Notes under the pieces: generated by a model
The model's database searches: none
Told to the model about the DNA's origin: nothing
What the model saw: the letters and a program-made list of their open reading frames with translations, nothing else
Shown: positions 1 through 7,156 of the stretch, in pieces
Position numbering within the stretch: position 1 is the first letter of the stretch
Layout: each line of letters opens with the position of its first letter
Translations under genes and position numbers: made by a program
Assembly: GCA_902567145.1 (NCBI GenBank)
Contig: CACFLM010000021.1
Span: forward strand, 1-13,160
DNA: 13,160 nucleotides
Direction of reading: 5' to 3'
Origin: an uncultured Alphaproteobacteria bacterium
GTDB taxonomy: Bacteria; Pseudomonadota; Alphaproteobacteria; TMED127

Positions 1-11
1 AATAAGAATAT

Positions 12-17
12 TATAAT
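12..17 (+). promoter_or_regulatory. Candidate -10 box upstream of dapA
   Basis: A perfect TATAAT hexamer lies 26 bases before the dapA ATG, which would give a 5' leader of about 20 bases. Any -35 element would fall at or before the left edge of the window and cannot be judged. The background is so AT-rich that a chance match is likely, so this is only a candidate. A weak purine-rich Shine-Dalgarno-like stretch (GAGAGA, 33-38) follows it. Confidence 0.3.
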
Positions 18-43
18 TATTTTATTGTCTTAGAGAGATCAAA

Positions 44-928
44 ATGATATTTAAGGGTTCAATTCCAGCTGTTATCACACCGTTTACTAAAAGCTTTCAG
101 ATAGATTTTGATTCGCTTTCCAGACATATCGAATTTTTAATCGCTGAAGGATCACATGGATTAGTTTCTTGTGGTACAACTGGAGAATCTCCCACTTTGA
201 GTCATGAAGAACATAAAAGAGTTACAGAATTTATAATTAAAAAATGTAATAAAAGGGTTCCGGTAATGGCTGGCTGTGGATCGAATTCAACTCAAGAGAC
301 TATTGATTTAGTTGAACATGCTGAAAAATCAAATGCAGATGCAACACTTTTAGTAACACCTTATTATAACAAGCCAAGTGACGATGGACTTTATGAACAC
401 TTTAAAGCTATATCACAAAGGTGTAAAAAGTTCCCGATTTATCTTTACGATATACCAGGTAGATCTGTAAAAAAAATATCTTCTGAATTACTTAAAAAAT
501 TATCAAAGATTTCAAATATTATAGGTGTAAAAGATGCAACTTCTGATTTAGCCTCACCAATGGACGTCAGACAAAATTGTGGCAAAGAATTTAATCAATT
601 ATCTGGAGAAGATGCCACTTTTTTAGCTTTTTTAACAAATGGAGGAAATGGTTGTATTTCAGTTACTGCCAACGTGGTTCCAAGATTGTCTGCACAGATT
701 TATAACTCATGGATAAAAAGGGAAATTGATGAAGCAATGAGATTAAACCAACTTCTTTATTCGCTCAATAGAGCACTTTTTTTAGAGTCCAGTCCTTGTC
801 CGGTTAAATATGCTTTAAGCAAATTAAAAAGATGTAATAATATTTTAAGACTACCACTCACTTCAATAAATAAAACAACAATGATCGAAGTTGATAAGGC
901 TCTAAAAAAATTGGATTTGATACAATAA
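44..928 (+). CDS. dapA: 4-hydroxy-tetrahydrodipicolinate synthase (DapA)
   Basis: DapA condenses pyruvate with L-aspartate-4-semialdehyde in the cytoplasm, the committed step to diaminopimelate (peptidoglycan) and lysine. The 294-residue length is normal for this (beta/alpha)8 aldolase family. Visible active-site elements are CGTTGES with Thr45-Thr46, PYYNKPS with Tyr108, LYDIPGR with Tyr135 and Arg140, and GVKD with the Schiff-base Lys163. The ATG start follows a purine-rich stretch at 33-38 and gives the family-typical N-terminus MIFKGSIPAVITPF. The gene heads the plus-strand cluster, and its TAA stop is one base before the smpB start. DapA-like lyases of the same superfamily exist (N-acetylneuraminate lyase, for example), but the motif set and the smpB neighbour favour true DapA. 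Confidence 0.96.
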   Translation: MIFKGSIPAVITPFTKSFQIDFDSLSRHIEFLIAEGSHGLVSCGTTGESPTLSHEEHKRVTEFIIKKCNKRVPVMAGCGSNSTQETIDLVEHAEKSNADATLLVTPYYNKPSDDGLYEHFKAISQRCKKFPIYLYDIPGRSVKKISSELLKKLSKISNIIGVKDATSDLASPMDVRQNCGKEFNQLSGEDATFLAFLTNGGNGCISVTANVVPRLSAQIYNSWIKREIDEAMRLNQLLYSLNRALFLESSPCPVKYALSKLKRCNNILRLPLTSINKTTMIEVDKALKKLDLIQ

Positions 929-929
929 A

Positions 930-1391
930 TTGGTTAAAAAATCTCAAGTCATAATCACTCAGAACAGAAAAGCTAGGTTTGATTATCAAATAATTGAACA
1001 ATTGGAAGTAGGCATAGTTTTGAATGGAGCTGAAGTAAAATCAATTAGAAAGGGGAGGGTGGCATTAAATAATTCATATGCAATTGATAAAAAAGGGGAA
1101 TTTTGGATTAAGAATCTTTTTATAGATCTTAAAGATTATAAAAATGGCCCAGAGAATTTGGATAACATTAGGCCAAAGAAACTTTTACTAAACAAGAATG
1201 AGATAAAAAAAATTAATTTAAAAATTAAACAAAATGGATTTACGATGATACCTATAGATCTTCATTTTAATTCAAAAGGTTTTGTTAAGGTTCTAATTGG
1301 CATTTCAAAAGGAAGAAAAAAGGTTGATCTAAGAGAATATAAGAAACAGCAGGATTGGAAAAGAGAAAAATCAAGATTGGAGAAAAAATGA
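930..1391 (+). CDS. smpB: SsrA-binding protein SmpB
   Basis: SmpB binds tmRNA and delivers it to stalled ribosomes for trans-translation. The 153-residue protein has the expected small OB-like core, with the family block GIVLNGAEVKSIRKGRVALNNSYA near residues 28-51 and a second conserved stretch at IGISKGRKKVDLREYKKQQDWKRE near the end. The C-terminal tail is lysine/arginine-rich, as in functional SmpB, where it acts in the decoding site and mRNA channel. The start is a TTG one base after the dapA stop; it gives the usual short basic leader before the conserved NRKARFDY. No clear Shine-Dalgarno is seen, so translation may be coupled to dapA. The stop overlaps the folK start in an ATGA. The tmRNA gene is not in this window. 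Confidence 0.95.
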   Translation: MVKKSQVIITQNRKARFDYQIIEQLEVGIVLNGAEVKSIRKGRVALNNSYAIDKKGEFWIKNLFIDLKDYKNGPENLDNIRPKKLLLNKNEIKKINLKIKQNGFTMIPIDLHFNSKGFVKVLIGISKGRKKVDLREYKKQQDWKREKSRLEKK

Positions 1392-1885
1392 TTTTAGTTG
1401 CTATAGGTTCCAATCTTAATTCTGAATCTTTTGGTTCTCCCCTTGAGAATTGTAATAAGGCAGTTGAATTATTAAGTATGAGGTTTGAGATAAAAGATAT
1501 TTCTAATTTTTATGAAACAGAGCCTATACCTAAATCTGACCAACCAATGTATGTTAATGGTGTGATAAGCTTAAAAACGAAATACTTACCAAATGAGATA
1601 TTAGAAATTTTGATGTCTATCGAAAAATTTTTTAAAAGAGTAAGAAAACTTAAGAACGAATCAAGAGTCATAGATTTAGATTTATTATGTTATAATGATT
1701 TTGTACTAAACACTAGGGATTTAATAATACCTCATCCAAGAATGCACTTAAGAAGATTTGTAATCCAACCTATTTGCGATATAAATAAAAATTGGTCTCA
1801 CCCTATTTTGAAAATTAACGCTAAAAATATTTTAAAAACTCTTGAAAACCAAAAAATTTCATCTATAACTAGCAGTAATGGCTAG
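1388..1885 (+). CDS. folK: 6-hydroxymethyl-7,8-dihydropterin pyrophosphokinase (FolK)
   Basis: FolK (HPPK) transfers pyrophosphate from ATP to 6-hydroxymethyl-dihydropterin, the step before dihydropteroate synthase in folate synthesis. The 165-residue protein shows the N-terminal ILVAIGSNL, the FYETEP block, a [10 protein letters not shown] block, and the Mg/ATP motif SRVIDLDLL, whose two Asp residues match the metal-binding pair of the family. [17 protein letters not shown] follows, also typical. I choose the ATG at 1388 rather than an in-frame TTG at 1355: it gives a normal N-terminus, is preceded by GGAGAAAAA, and sits in the ATGA overlap with the smpB stop. Its 3' end overlaps rpoZ by 8 bases. 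Neither folP nor folB is nearby. Confidence 0.95.
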   Translation: MILVAIGSNLNSESFGSPLENCNKAVELLSMRFEIKDISNFYETEPIPKSDQPMYVNGVISLKTKYLPNEILEILMSIEKFFKRVRKLKNESRVIDLDLLCYNDFVLNTRDLIIPHPRMHLRRFVIQPICDINKNWSHPILKINAKNILKTLENQKISSITSSNG

Positions 1886-2348
1886 AGTTACAACAGAAGA
1901 TTGCACCACATCTATACCAAATAGATTTCAATTGGTTATTTATGCTTGTAATAGGGCAAGAGAACTTACATCTGGTGATGAAGCAAGTGTGTCAATTGAT
2001 AATGATAAAAACACTGTAATCGCACTAAGAGAAATAGCAGAAAAAAAAATAGACTTGGTTAAGACATGGGATTCTATAGTTAACTCCTCACAAAGATATC
2101 AACCTGTTGAAGATACTGATATTGACGATAATGAGACAATACCAATGAATGAAAACGCATCTCAAGTATCATTTGATAATTTTGAAAAAGAAAATGCATC
2201 AGAAAAAAAACGAAAGAAAATTTATATGACGCAAAATGAGATTCAAAAGTTAATCAGTCAGAAAAAAAATAGTACGACAGATGAAGGTGTAGATGTAGAC
2301 GAGGTCATTCCAATCGAAACTGAACCAGAGATAGACCCAGTCAAATAA
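1878..2348 (+). CDS. rpoZ: DNA-directed RNA polymerase omega subunit, with a long charged C-terminal tail
   Basis: Omega helps fold and stabilise the beta' subunit of RNA polymerase. In proteobacteria it is also part of one ppGpp-binding site on the enzyme. Residues 1 to about 70 carry the family features: [28 protein letters not shown], and [19 protein letters not shown]. After about residue 75 the sequence becomes an acidic, low-complexity tail, broken by a basic patch KKRKK and a short predicted helix [15 protein letters not shown] near residues 134-148. At 156 residues it is well above the roughly 90 of E. coli omega. The ATG overlaps the end of folK. A Shine-Dalgarno is not obvious, so coupling to folK is likely. 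The (p)ppGpp synthetase gene follows directly, a classic rpoZ-spoT/rel arrangement. Confidence 0.93.
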   Translation: MARVTTEDCTTSIPNRFQLVIYACNRARELTSGDEASVSIDNDKNTVIALREIAEKKIDLVKTWDSIVNSSQRYQPVEDTDIDDNETIPMNENASQVSFDNFEKENASEKKRKKIYMTQNEIQKLISQKKNSTTDEGVDVDEVIPIETEPEIDPVK

Positions 2349-2363
2349 AAAATTAATTTAATA

Positions 2364-2392
2364 TTTAAAAAGCCTTTGTTTTATCATAAAAT
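2364..2392 (+). promoter_or_regulatory. Candidate weak promoter in the rpoZ-spoT gap
   Basis: TTTAAA (2364-2369) and TAAAAT (2387-2392) are separated by 17 bases and match the sigma-70 consensus at four and five of six positions. Transcription would start at about 2399, which is the preferred GTG start of the next gene, so such an mRNA would be leaderless. The 50-base gap is almost pure A/T, so chance matches are expected. It holds no hairpin terminator that I can see. Confidence 0.2.
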
Positions 2393-2398
2393 TTGTTT

Positions 2399-4537
2399 GT
2401 GTTAAGACAAGTTGAGTTATTAGAGAAGGTTAAAGCGTACGATCCAGATGTTGAGGAAGAACTTCTCAACAAAGCCTACGTTTTTTCTATGAGAGCTCAT
2501 GGAAGTCAAAGAAGAGCTTCTGGAGATCCTTACTTTTCTCATCCATTGGAAGTTGCCGGTATACTAGCTGATCATAAATTTGACTCCAGAACAATTATTA
2601 CAGCCCTTCTTCATGATGTTGTAGAAGATACAAATTTTGATTTAAATGACATTAAGAAAAGTTTTGGCTCTGAGATATCATTGCTTGTTGACGGAGTCAC
2701 TAAACTATCAAAATTTGAAGGAAGATCAGATAAATTTAATCAAGCGGAGAATTTTAGAAAGTTATTACTAGCTACCTCAAGAGACATTAGAGTGTTATTT
2801 GTAAAGCTTGCTGATAGGTTGCATAATATGAGGACATTAAAATTCCTTAAAGATGAAAATAAAAAAAAAAGAATTTCATTTGAGACTCTAGAAATTTACT
2901 CACCCCTAGCGGAGAGACTAGGAATGGATGAAATTAGAAAAGAACTAGATGACTTAAGTTTTAAAATAACTGAACCTGAATTAAGAGATTCAATTATACA
3001 GAGATTATCGCTGCTTAGACAGCAGGATGAGGATTTATTAGATAAAATAGTAAAAAACATTGAAGAATTTCTTTTAAAAAATAAAATTATTTTTAAAATT
3101 TTTGGAAGGGAAAAGACTCCTTATTCTATTTGGAAGAAAATGAAAGTTAAATCAGTTAACTTTTCTCAACTTTCAGACATAATGGCTTTTACGATTTTAG
3201 TCAATGATGTGAAAACATCTTATGCTGTTCTTGGACTCCTACATCAAGTTTATTCATATGTCCCGGGAAGGTTCAAGGACTATATTTCAACACCAAAACC
3301 TAATGGCTATCAATCAATTCATACAACTCTTATCGGCCCTTTAAATCAGAGAATTGAAATTCAAATTAGATCGTTTGAAATGAATGAGAAAGCAGAATTT
3401 GGTATTGCTGCACATTGGATATATAAGGATAAAGTAAACCCTAAGGATGGAAAACAATATAGGTGGATGAGACAGATTCTAGACATCATAGATCAATCAA
3501 ATGAGCCTGAGGAATTCTTAGAACATACGAAAATGCAGATGCATGCTGATCAAGTTTTTGTATTTACACCAAAAGGAGATCTAGTTGCTTTGCCCAAAGG
3601 AGCGATGCCTCTAGATTTTGCTTTTTCAGTTCATTCAGATGTAGGATATTCCTGCAATGGTGTAAAAATAAATAACTCTATAAAACCTCTTTCTTCAAAA
3701 TTAAAAAATGGTGATCAAGTTGAGATTATTTGTGGTCCAGAACAGGCTCTGTTACCTAATTGGCTAAATCTTTCAATCACTGGAAAAGCAAGAGTTTGCA
3801 TCAAAAGATATCTTCAAATCAAAGAGGATGAGGATTTCAAAAAACTCGGAAAGGAAATAATCATAAATCAATTCAAAAATCAAAATATGAGGTATTCAGA
3901 GACTAATATTAAGAGTGTTATTGAAAAATTTAAAGTCAAAGATATTGACGAATTATTCAAGCTAATTGGGAGTGGAGAGATCTCACCAATGAAAATTGTT
4001 TCATCTATGTTTCCAGAAAAACAACTTTTAAAACAAAATGATAAAATCATAATTTTTAATAAAATTAAAGAAAAGAAAAAAAACACAAGTCTTCCTTTAA
4101 TTGTAAAAGGATTGACGCCCGGCATGAGCATTCATTTTGCAAGTTGCTGCAACCCTATACCAGGTGATGATGCAGTTGCATTTATTATGAAGAATAAAGG
4201 ATTAATAATACATACAAGGTTGTGTGATGAATTAAGAAAGAATAAAATCAACAAACTAAAAGTAATGGATGTATCATGGGAAAAATTAAATTATAAAAAA
4301 AACGAATTTGTAGCAAAGATAAATGTGTTAATAAAAAATAAAATAGGAGCATTAGGTGTTTTGTCATCGATAATAGCAAAGTCCTTAAGTAACATAAGAA
4401 ATTTAAAAATTACTGAAAGAAATAGTGACTTCTTTAAAATTAATATTGAAATTGATGTAAAAAACATAACACATCTTAGTAAGGTGATAACTTCACTAAG
4501 AACTTCCGATTTCATTGAGAATGTTTCAAGGGTTTAG
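2399..4537 (+). CDS. spoT: Bifunctional (p)ppGpp synthetase/hydrolase (Rel/SpoT, long RSH)
   Basis: This enzyme makes and degrades the stringent-response alarmone (p)ppGpp. With the GTG start at 2399 it has 712 residues and begins MLRQVELLEKV, as typical alphaproteobacterial Rel does; an in-frame TTG at 2393 would add two residues. The domains in order are as follows. The HD hydrolase has His48, His72-Asp73, Glu76-Asp77, Asp139 and Asn143, all intact. The synthetase has GREKTPYSIWKKM, GRFKDYISTPKPNGYQSIHT and EIQIRS. TGS follows at DQVFVFTPKGDLVALPKGA, then a Cys-rich zinc-finger region with ASCCNPIPGDD and HTRLC, and a C-terminal ACT domain of about 70 residues. The RFKD motif is the form seen in bifunctional Rel/SpoT rather than the EFDD form of RelA. 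No Shine-Dalgarno is evident. A run of ten A lies inside the gene at 2861-2870. Confidence 0.95.
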   Translation: MLRQVELLEKVKAYDPDVEEELLNKAYVFSMRAHGSQRRASGDPYFSHPLEVAGILADHKFDSRTIITALLHDVVEDTNFDLNDIKKSFGSEISLLVDGVTKLSKFEGRSDKFNQAENFRKLLLATSRDIRVLFVKLADRLHNMRTLKFLKDENKKKRISFETLEIYSPLAERLGMDEIRKELDDLSFKITEPELRDSIIQRLSLLRQQDEDLLDKIVKNIEEFLLKNKIIFKIFGREKTPYSIWKKMKVKSVNFSQLSDIMAFTILVNDVKTSYAVLGLLHQVYSYVPGRFKDYISTPKPNGYQSIHTTLIGPLNQRIEIQIRSFEMNEKAEFGIAAHWIYKDKVNPKDGKQYRWMRQILDIIDQSNEPEEFLEHTKMQMHADQVFVFTPKGDLVALPKGAMPLDFAFSVHSDVGYSCNGVKINNSIKPLSSKLKNGDQVEIICGPEQALLPNWLNLSITGKARVCIKRYLQIKEDEDFKKLGKEIIINQFKNQNMRYSETNIKSVIEKFKVKDIDELFKLIGSGEISPMKIVSSMFPEKQLLKQNDKIIIFNKIKEKKKNTSLPLIVKGLTPGMSIHFASCCNPIPGDDAVAFIMKNKGLIIHTRLCDELRKNKINKLKVMDVSWEKLNYKKNEFVAKINVLIKNKIGALGVLSSIIAKSLSNIRNLKITERNSDFFKINIEIDVKNITHLSKVITSLRTSDFIENVSRV

Positions 4538-4549
4538 GTATATAACTTT

Positions 4550-4999
4550 ATGAAGATTAATAGAATCTTTAGAATGACTAAGATGAAAATCTATAGGATA
4601 AGAGATTTTCCTGAGGCCGTGGCAATCGGACTGGCATGGGGAGTATCAATTTCTTTTACCCCACTTTTAGGCTTTCACTTAATAATTATTTATTTGGGTA
4701 CAATTTCTATGAGAGGAAATCTGGTGGCTGCAACTGTAGGTTCAGTTGTTGGAAACCCTTGGACTTTTCCATTCTTTTTTTATTTTGCTTATAAATTAGG
4801 TCTGATATTTTTTTTCACTCCTCTTGATTATTATGAATTTAAAATAAATTTTCTATTAGATAATTTTAATCAATTATTTTTCCCAACATTGATTGGTAGT
4901 TTGCCTATTGCAATTGTAGTATGGTTGATTACTTATAAGATTAGTAAAATTTATTTAGAAAAAAGATTTTATGAAAAAAAAAATAAGACTAGGAGTTAA
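4550..4999 (+). CDS. DUF2062 family membrane protein
   Basis: This is a 149-residue protein of unknown function in the DUF2062 family. Hallmarks are a basic N-terminus, IRDFPEAVAIGLAWGVSISFTPLLGFH, a central RGNLVAATVGSVVGNPWTFPFFFYFAYKLG, and a C-terminal hydrophobic segment. Hydrophobic stretches near residues 22-55, 68-88 and 110-130 suggest three or four inner-membrane helices, followed by a very basic tail. Internal Met codons at residues 9 and 12 are possible later starts, but family members carry comparable basic leaders, so I keep the first. The gene begins 12 bases after the Rel/SpoT stop, and its last 29 bases overlap pdxJ. This position next to a (p)ppGpp synthetase gene is familiar in alphaproteobacteria; whether it means a functional link is unknown. 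Confidence 0.87.
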   Translation: MKINRIFRMTKMKIYRIRDFPEAVAIGLAWGVSISFTPLLGFHLIIIYLGTISMRGNLVAATVGSVVGNPWTFPFFFYFAYKLGLIFFFTPLDYYEFKINFLLDNFNQLFFPTLIGSLPIAIVVWLITYKISKIYLEKRFYEKKNKTRS

Positions 5000-5705
5000 T
5001 ATAGATCATGTTGCAACCCTCAGAAACGCTAGAAATGAAAATTTTCCAGATTTAAATAAGGTAGTTGAACTTCTGAAAACAAATAATGTAGATTTAATTA
5101 CGGTGCATTTAAGAGAAGATAGAAGACATATCAAAGATAAAGATGTTGAAGATCTTAAAAAAAATAATTTATTACCACTAAACCTTGAAATGGCAGCAAC
5201 AAATGAAATGAAAAGCATTTGTTTAAAAACTCAACCATATGCATGTTGTATTGTTCCCGAAAGAAGAGAGGAGTTAACAACAGAAGGAGGATTAGACGTA
5301 AAGAATCAGCTAAATTATTTAAGTGAATTTATTAAGGACATTCAAGGTAGTAAAATTAAATTGTCTCTTTTTATTGACCCCGAAATTGACCAAATTGATG
5401 CAGCATCAAATTTAGGGATAAAGGTTGTTGAAATTCATACAGGTAAATACGCAAGGTGTTTTAATAATAAAAACCATCAACACGAGCTTAAAAGAATTAT
5501 AGATGCAGCAAAGCATTGTGAGAAATTAGGTATAGATTGTCATGCAGGTCATGGATTAAATTACCAGAATGCAAGAGAAATTGCAGCAATACCTAATGTA
5601 ATAGAGTTGAACGTAGGTCATTTTCTTATATCAAATTCGGTTTTTGAAGGATTAGAAAGTACAATTAGGAAATTTATGAAAATTATTAATCACACTAGTA
5701 TTTGA
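4971..5705 (+). CDS. pdxJ: Pyridoxine 5'-phosphate synthase (PdxJ)
   Basis: PdxJ condenses 1-deoxy-D-xylulose 5-phosphate with 3-amino-2-oxopropyl phosphate to form pyridoxine 5'-phosphate, closing the ring in the DXP-dependent vitamin B6 pathway. The 244-residue TIM barrel has LGVNIDHVATLRNAR near the N-terminus, VHLREDRRHI with His46, NLEMAA with Glu73, and CHAGHGLN with His194. These align with the catalytic His, Glu and His of E. coli PdxJ. A C-terminal ELNVGHFLISNSVFEGL block is also typical. The ATG lies inside the end of the DUF2062 gene and is followed at once by a run of ten A (4974-4983). In many alphaproteobacteria acpS comes next; here lepB follows after 24 bases. Confidence 0.96.
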   Translation: MKKKIRLGVNIDHVATLRNARNENFPDLNKVVELLKTNNVDLITVHLREDRRHIKDKDVEDLKKNNLLPLNLEMAATNEMKSICLKTQPYACCIVPERREELTTEGGLDVKNQLNYLSEFIKDIQGSKIKLSLFIDPEIDQIDAASNLGIKVVEIHTGKYARCFNNKNHQHELKRIIDAAKHCEKLGIDCHAGHGLNYQNAREIAAIPNVIELNVGHFLISNSVFEGLESTIRKFMKIINHTSI

Positions 5706-5729
5706 TTTTTTTTATAATAAAATTCAAAA

Positions 5730-6491
5730 ATGAAAAATACTTTTTTTAAAGAAAAAAAAAAAACCTCTAGCGTTAAGAAAAACTTCGTTTCTTTGTTTTA
5801 TGCAGTCCTTGCTGCACTAGTCATAAGAAGTTTTTTGTACGAACCTTTTAGTATACCGTCTGGTTCAATGTACCCGAACTTGAAGGTTGGTGATTATCTA
5901 TTTGTTTCTAAATTTTCTTATGGTTTTTCAAAACACTCTCTTCCATTTAGTATTCCCATTATACCTAAAAGAATTTTTTCAAAAGAACCAAAAAGAGGAG
6001 AAATCGCTGTTTTTAAAACACCGGAAGACAATAAAACTGATTACATAAAGCGGGTTATTGGTCTGCCTGGAGATACTTTAGAGATGAAGAATAATTTGAT
6101 TTTTATTAATGATGAAAAAGTTCAAACCAATATAATAAATACAGAAAAATATAAATCATTTAATGTAATAAGAATTTCTGAGTTACTTCCTAATAATTTA
6201 TCATATCAAGTATATGAGTTTGAAAAGACGTTTGAAGGTCTTAATACTAATAACTTTCCAAAGATTACAATCCCTAAAGACAATTTTTTTGTTTTAGGTG
6301 ATAATAGAGACAATTCCCAAGATAGTAGATTCATTGGTTTGATTCCAAGAGAAAACTTAGTTGGTAGAGCTGAAATTGTAATGGTATCATTCAATACTGA
6401 TATAGGTAGTCTTCTTAAATTTTGGACTTGGTTTTCAGCTTTAAGGAAAGATAGATTTTTTGTAAGTCTTTTGCCAAATCAAATAGAATGA
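5730..6491 (+). CDS. lepB: Signal peptidase I (LepB)
   Basis: LepB cleaves signal peptides from exported proteins at the outer face of the inner membrane. A lysine-rich cytoplasmic start is followed by one membrane segment (about residues 19-36). Then come box B, FSIPSGSMYPNL, with the nucleophile Ser46; box D, DYIKRVIGLPGD, with the general base Lys107; and box E, GDNRDNSQDSRFIGLIP, from Gly190. The catalytic Ser/Lys dyad is therefore intact. The 253-residue length and aromatic/basic C-terminus (FWTWFSALRKDRFF) resemble alphaproteobacterial enzymes. Codons 8-12 contain a run of 12 A (5752-5763), a potential slippage site. The TGA stop overlaps the rnc start as ATGA. Confidence 0.95.
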   Translation: MKNTFFKEKKKTSSVKKNFVSLFYAVLAALVIRSFLYEPFSIPSGSMYPNLKVGDYLFVSKFSYGFSKHSLPFSIPIIPKRIFSKEPKRGEIAVFKTPEDNKTDYIKRVIGLPGDTLEMKNNLIFINDEKVQTNIINTEKYKSFNVIRISELLPNNLSYQVYEFEKTFEGLNTNNFPKITIPKDNFFVLGDNRDNSQDSRFIGLIPRENLVGRAEIVMVSFNTDIGSLLKFWTWFSALRKDRFFVSLLPNQIE

Positions 6492-7156
6492 AACAATATT
6501 CAAAATTATTAAATAATATAGGTTATAAGTTTAAAGACTATGACTTTTTAAAGGTTGCACTAACCCATTCAAGTTTTGATTCAAGAAAAAAGAATTATGA
6601 AAAACTAGAATTTCTTGGTGATAGAGTGCTTGGTTTAATTATATCTGAGAGTATTTTTAAAGAATTTAAGGATGATTCTGAGGGTGATCTTGCTAAAAAA
6701 CTTTCATTCCTAGTTCGTAAAGATACATTAAAACAAATAGCTGATGTGATTGATTTAAAACAATATTTAAAAATTTCTAGAAATTTAAGTGCCAAATCAT
6801 TAGATTCAATAAAAGCAAACTCACTTGAAGCATTAATTGCTGCTATTTTTTTAGATTCAAATTTTGAGACAATACAAAAAGTTGTAAATAAACTCTGGAA
6901 AGATCAGATTAATAGTATTGATTTATCAACATATGATCCAAAGTCAAGATTGCAGGACTGGTGTTTGAAAAAAGACAGTAAACTTCCCCAGTATAAATTT
7001 ATAAATAAAAAAGGTCCAGAACATAGTCCAATCTTCACAATAAGTGTTAATCATAATGATAACTTATGCGCTGTAGGTAAGGGGAAAAATAAACAAGATG
7101 CGGAGATAAATGCTGCTAAGTTATTATTAGAAGAAATTGAAAAAAGAAAACTATAA
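6488..7156 (+). CDS. rnc: Ribonuclease III (Rnc), with Asn at a catalytic Asp position
   Basis: RNase III cuts double-stranded RNA, including the 30S rRNA precursor. The 222-residue protein has an N-terminal nuclease domain with signature YEKLEFLGDRVL (Glu38, Glu41, Asp45) and a second motif at ANSLEALIAAIFLD (Glu114). A C-terminal dsRNA-binding domain runs from about residue 153, starting PKSRLQDWCLKK and ending with GKGKNKQDAEINAAKLLLEEI. One point is odd: the second motif normally reads D-x-x-E-A-L-I, and here the Asp is Asn111 (codon AAC, 6818-6820). By family alignment this is the position of E. coli Asp114. Glu41, Asp45 and Glu114 are retained, so activity may be altered rather than absent. 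The gene overlaps lepB by four bases and era by 20. Confidence 0.93.
   Translation: MKQYSKLLNNIGYKFKDYDFLKVALTHSSFDSRKKNYEKLEFLGDRVLGLIISESIFKEFKDDSEGDLAKKLSFLVRKDTLKQIADVIDLKQYLKISRNLSAKSLDSIKANSLEALIAAIFLDSNFETIQKVVNKLWKDQINSIDLSTYDPKSRLQDWCLKKDSKLPQYKFINKKGPEHSPIFTISVNHNDNLCAVGKGKNKQDAEINAAKLLLEEIEKRKL

Noticed and set aside
1355..1387. TTG at 1355 as an earlier start for folK
   Set aside because: It would add 11 basic residues inside smpB. The ATG at 1388 has a good GGAG sequence, the ATGA overlap, and a family-typical N-terminus.
3880..4131. Open frame on the minus strand inside the Rel/SpoT gene, rich in Phe/Leu/Ile
   Set aside because: The hydrophobic look is what antisense of Lys/Glu-rich AT-rich coding DNA gives; the plus-strand protein is unambiguous.
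5703..5728. A/T inverted-repeat-like stretch (TTTGAT...TTCAAA) between pdxJ and lepB, as a terminator
   Set aside because: The arms match imperfectly and contain almost no G or C, so the stem would be very weak. The cluster continues on the same strand with tight spacing.
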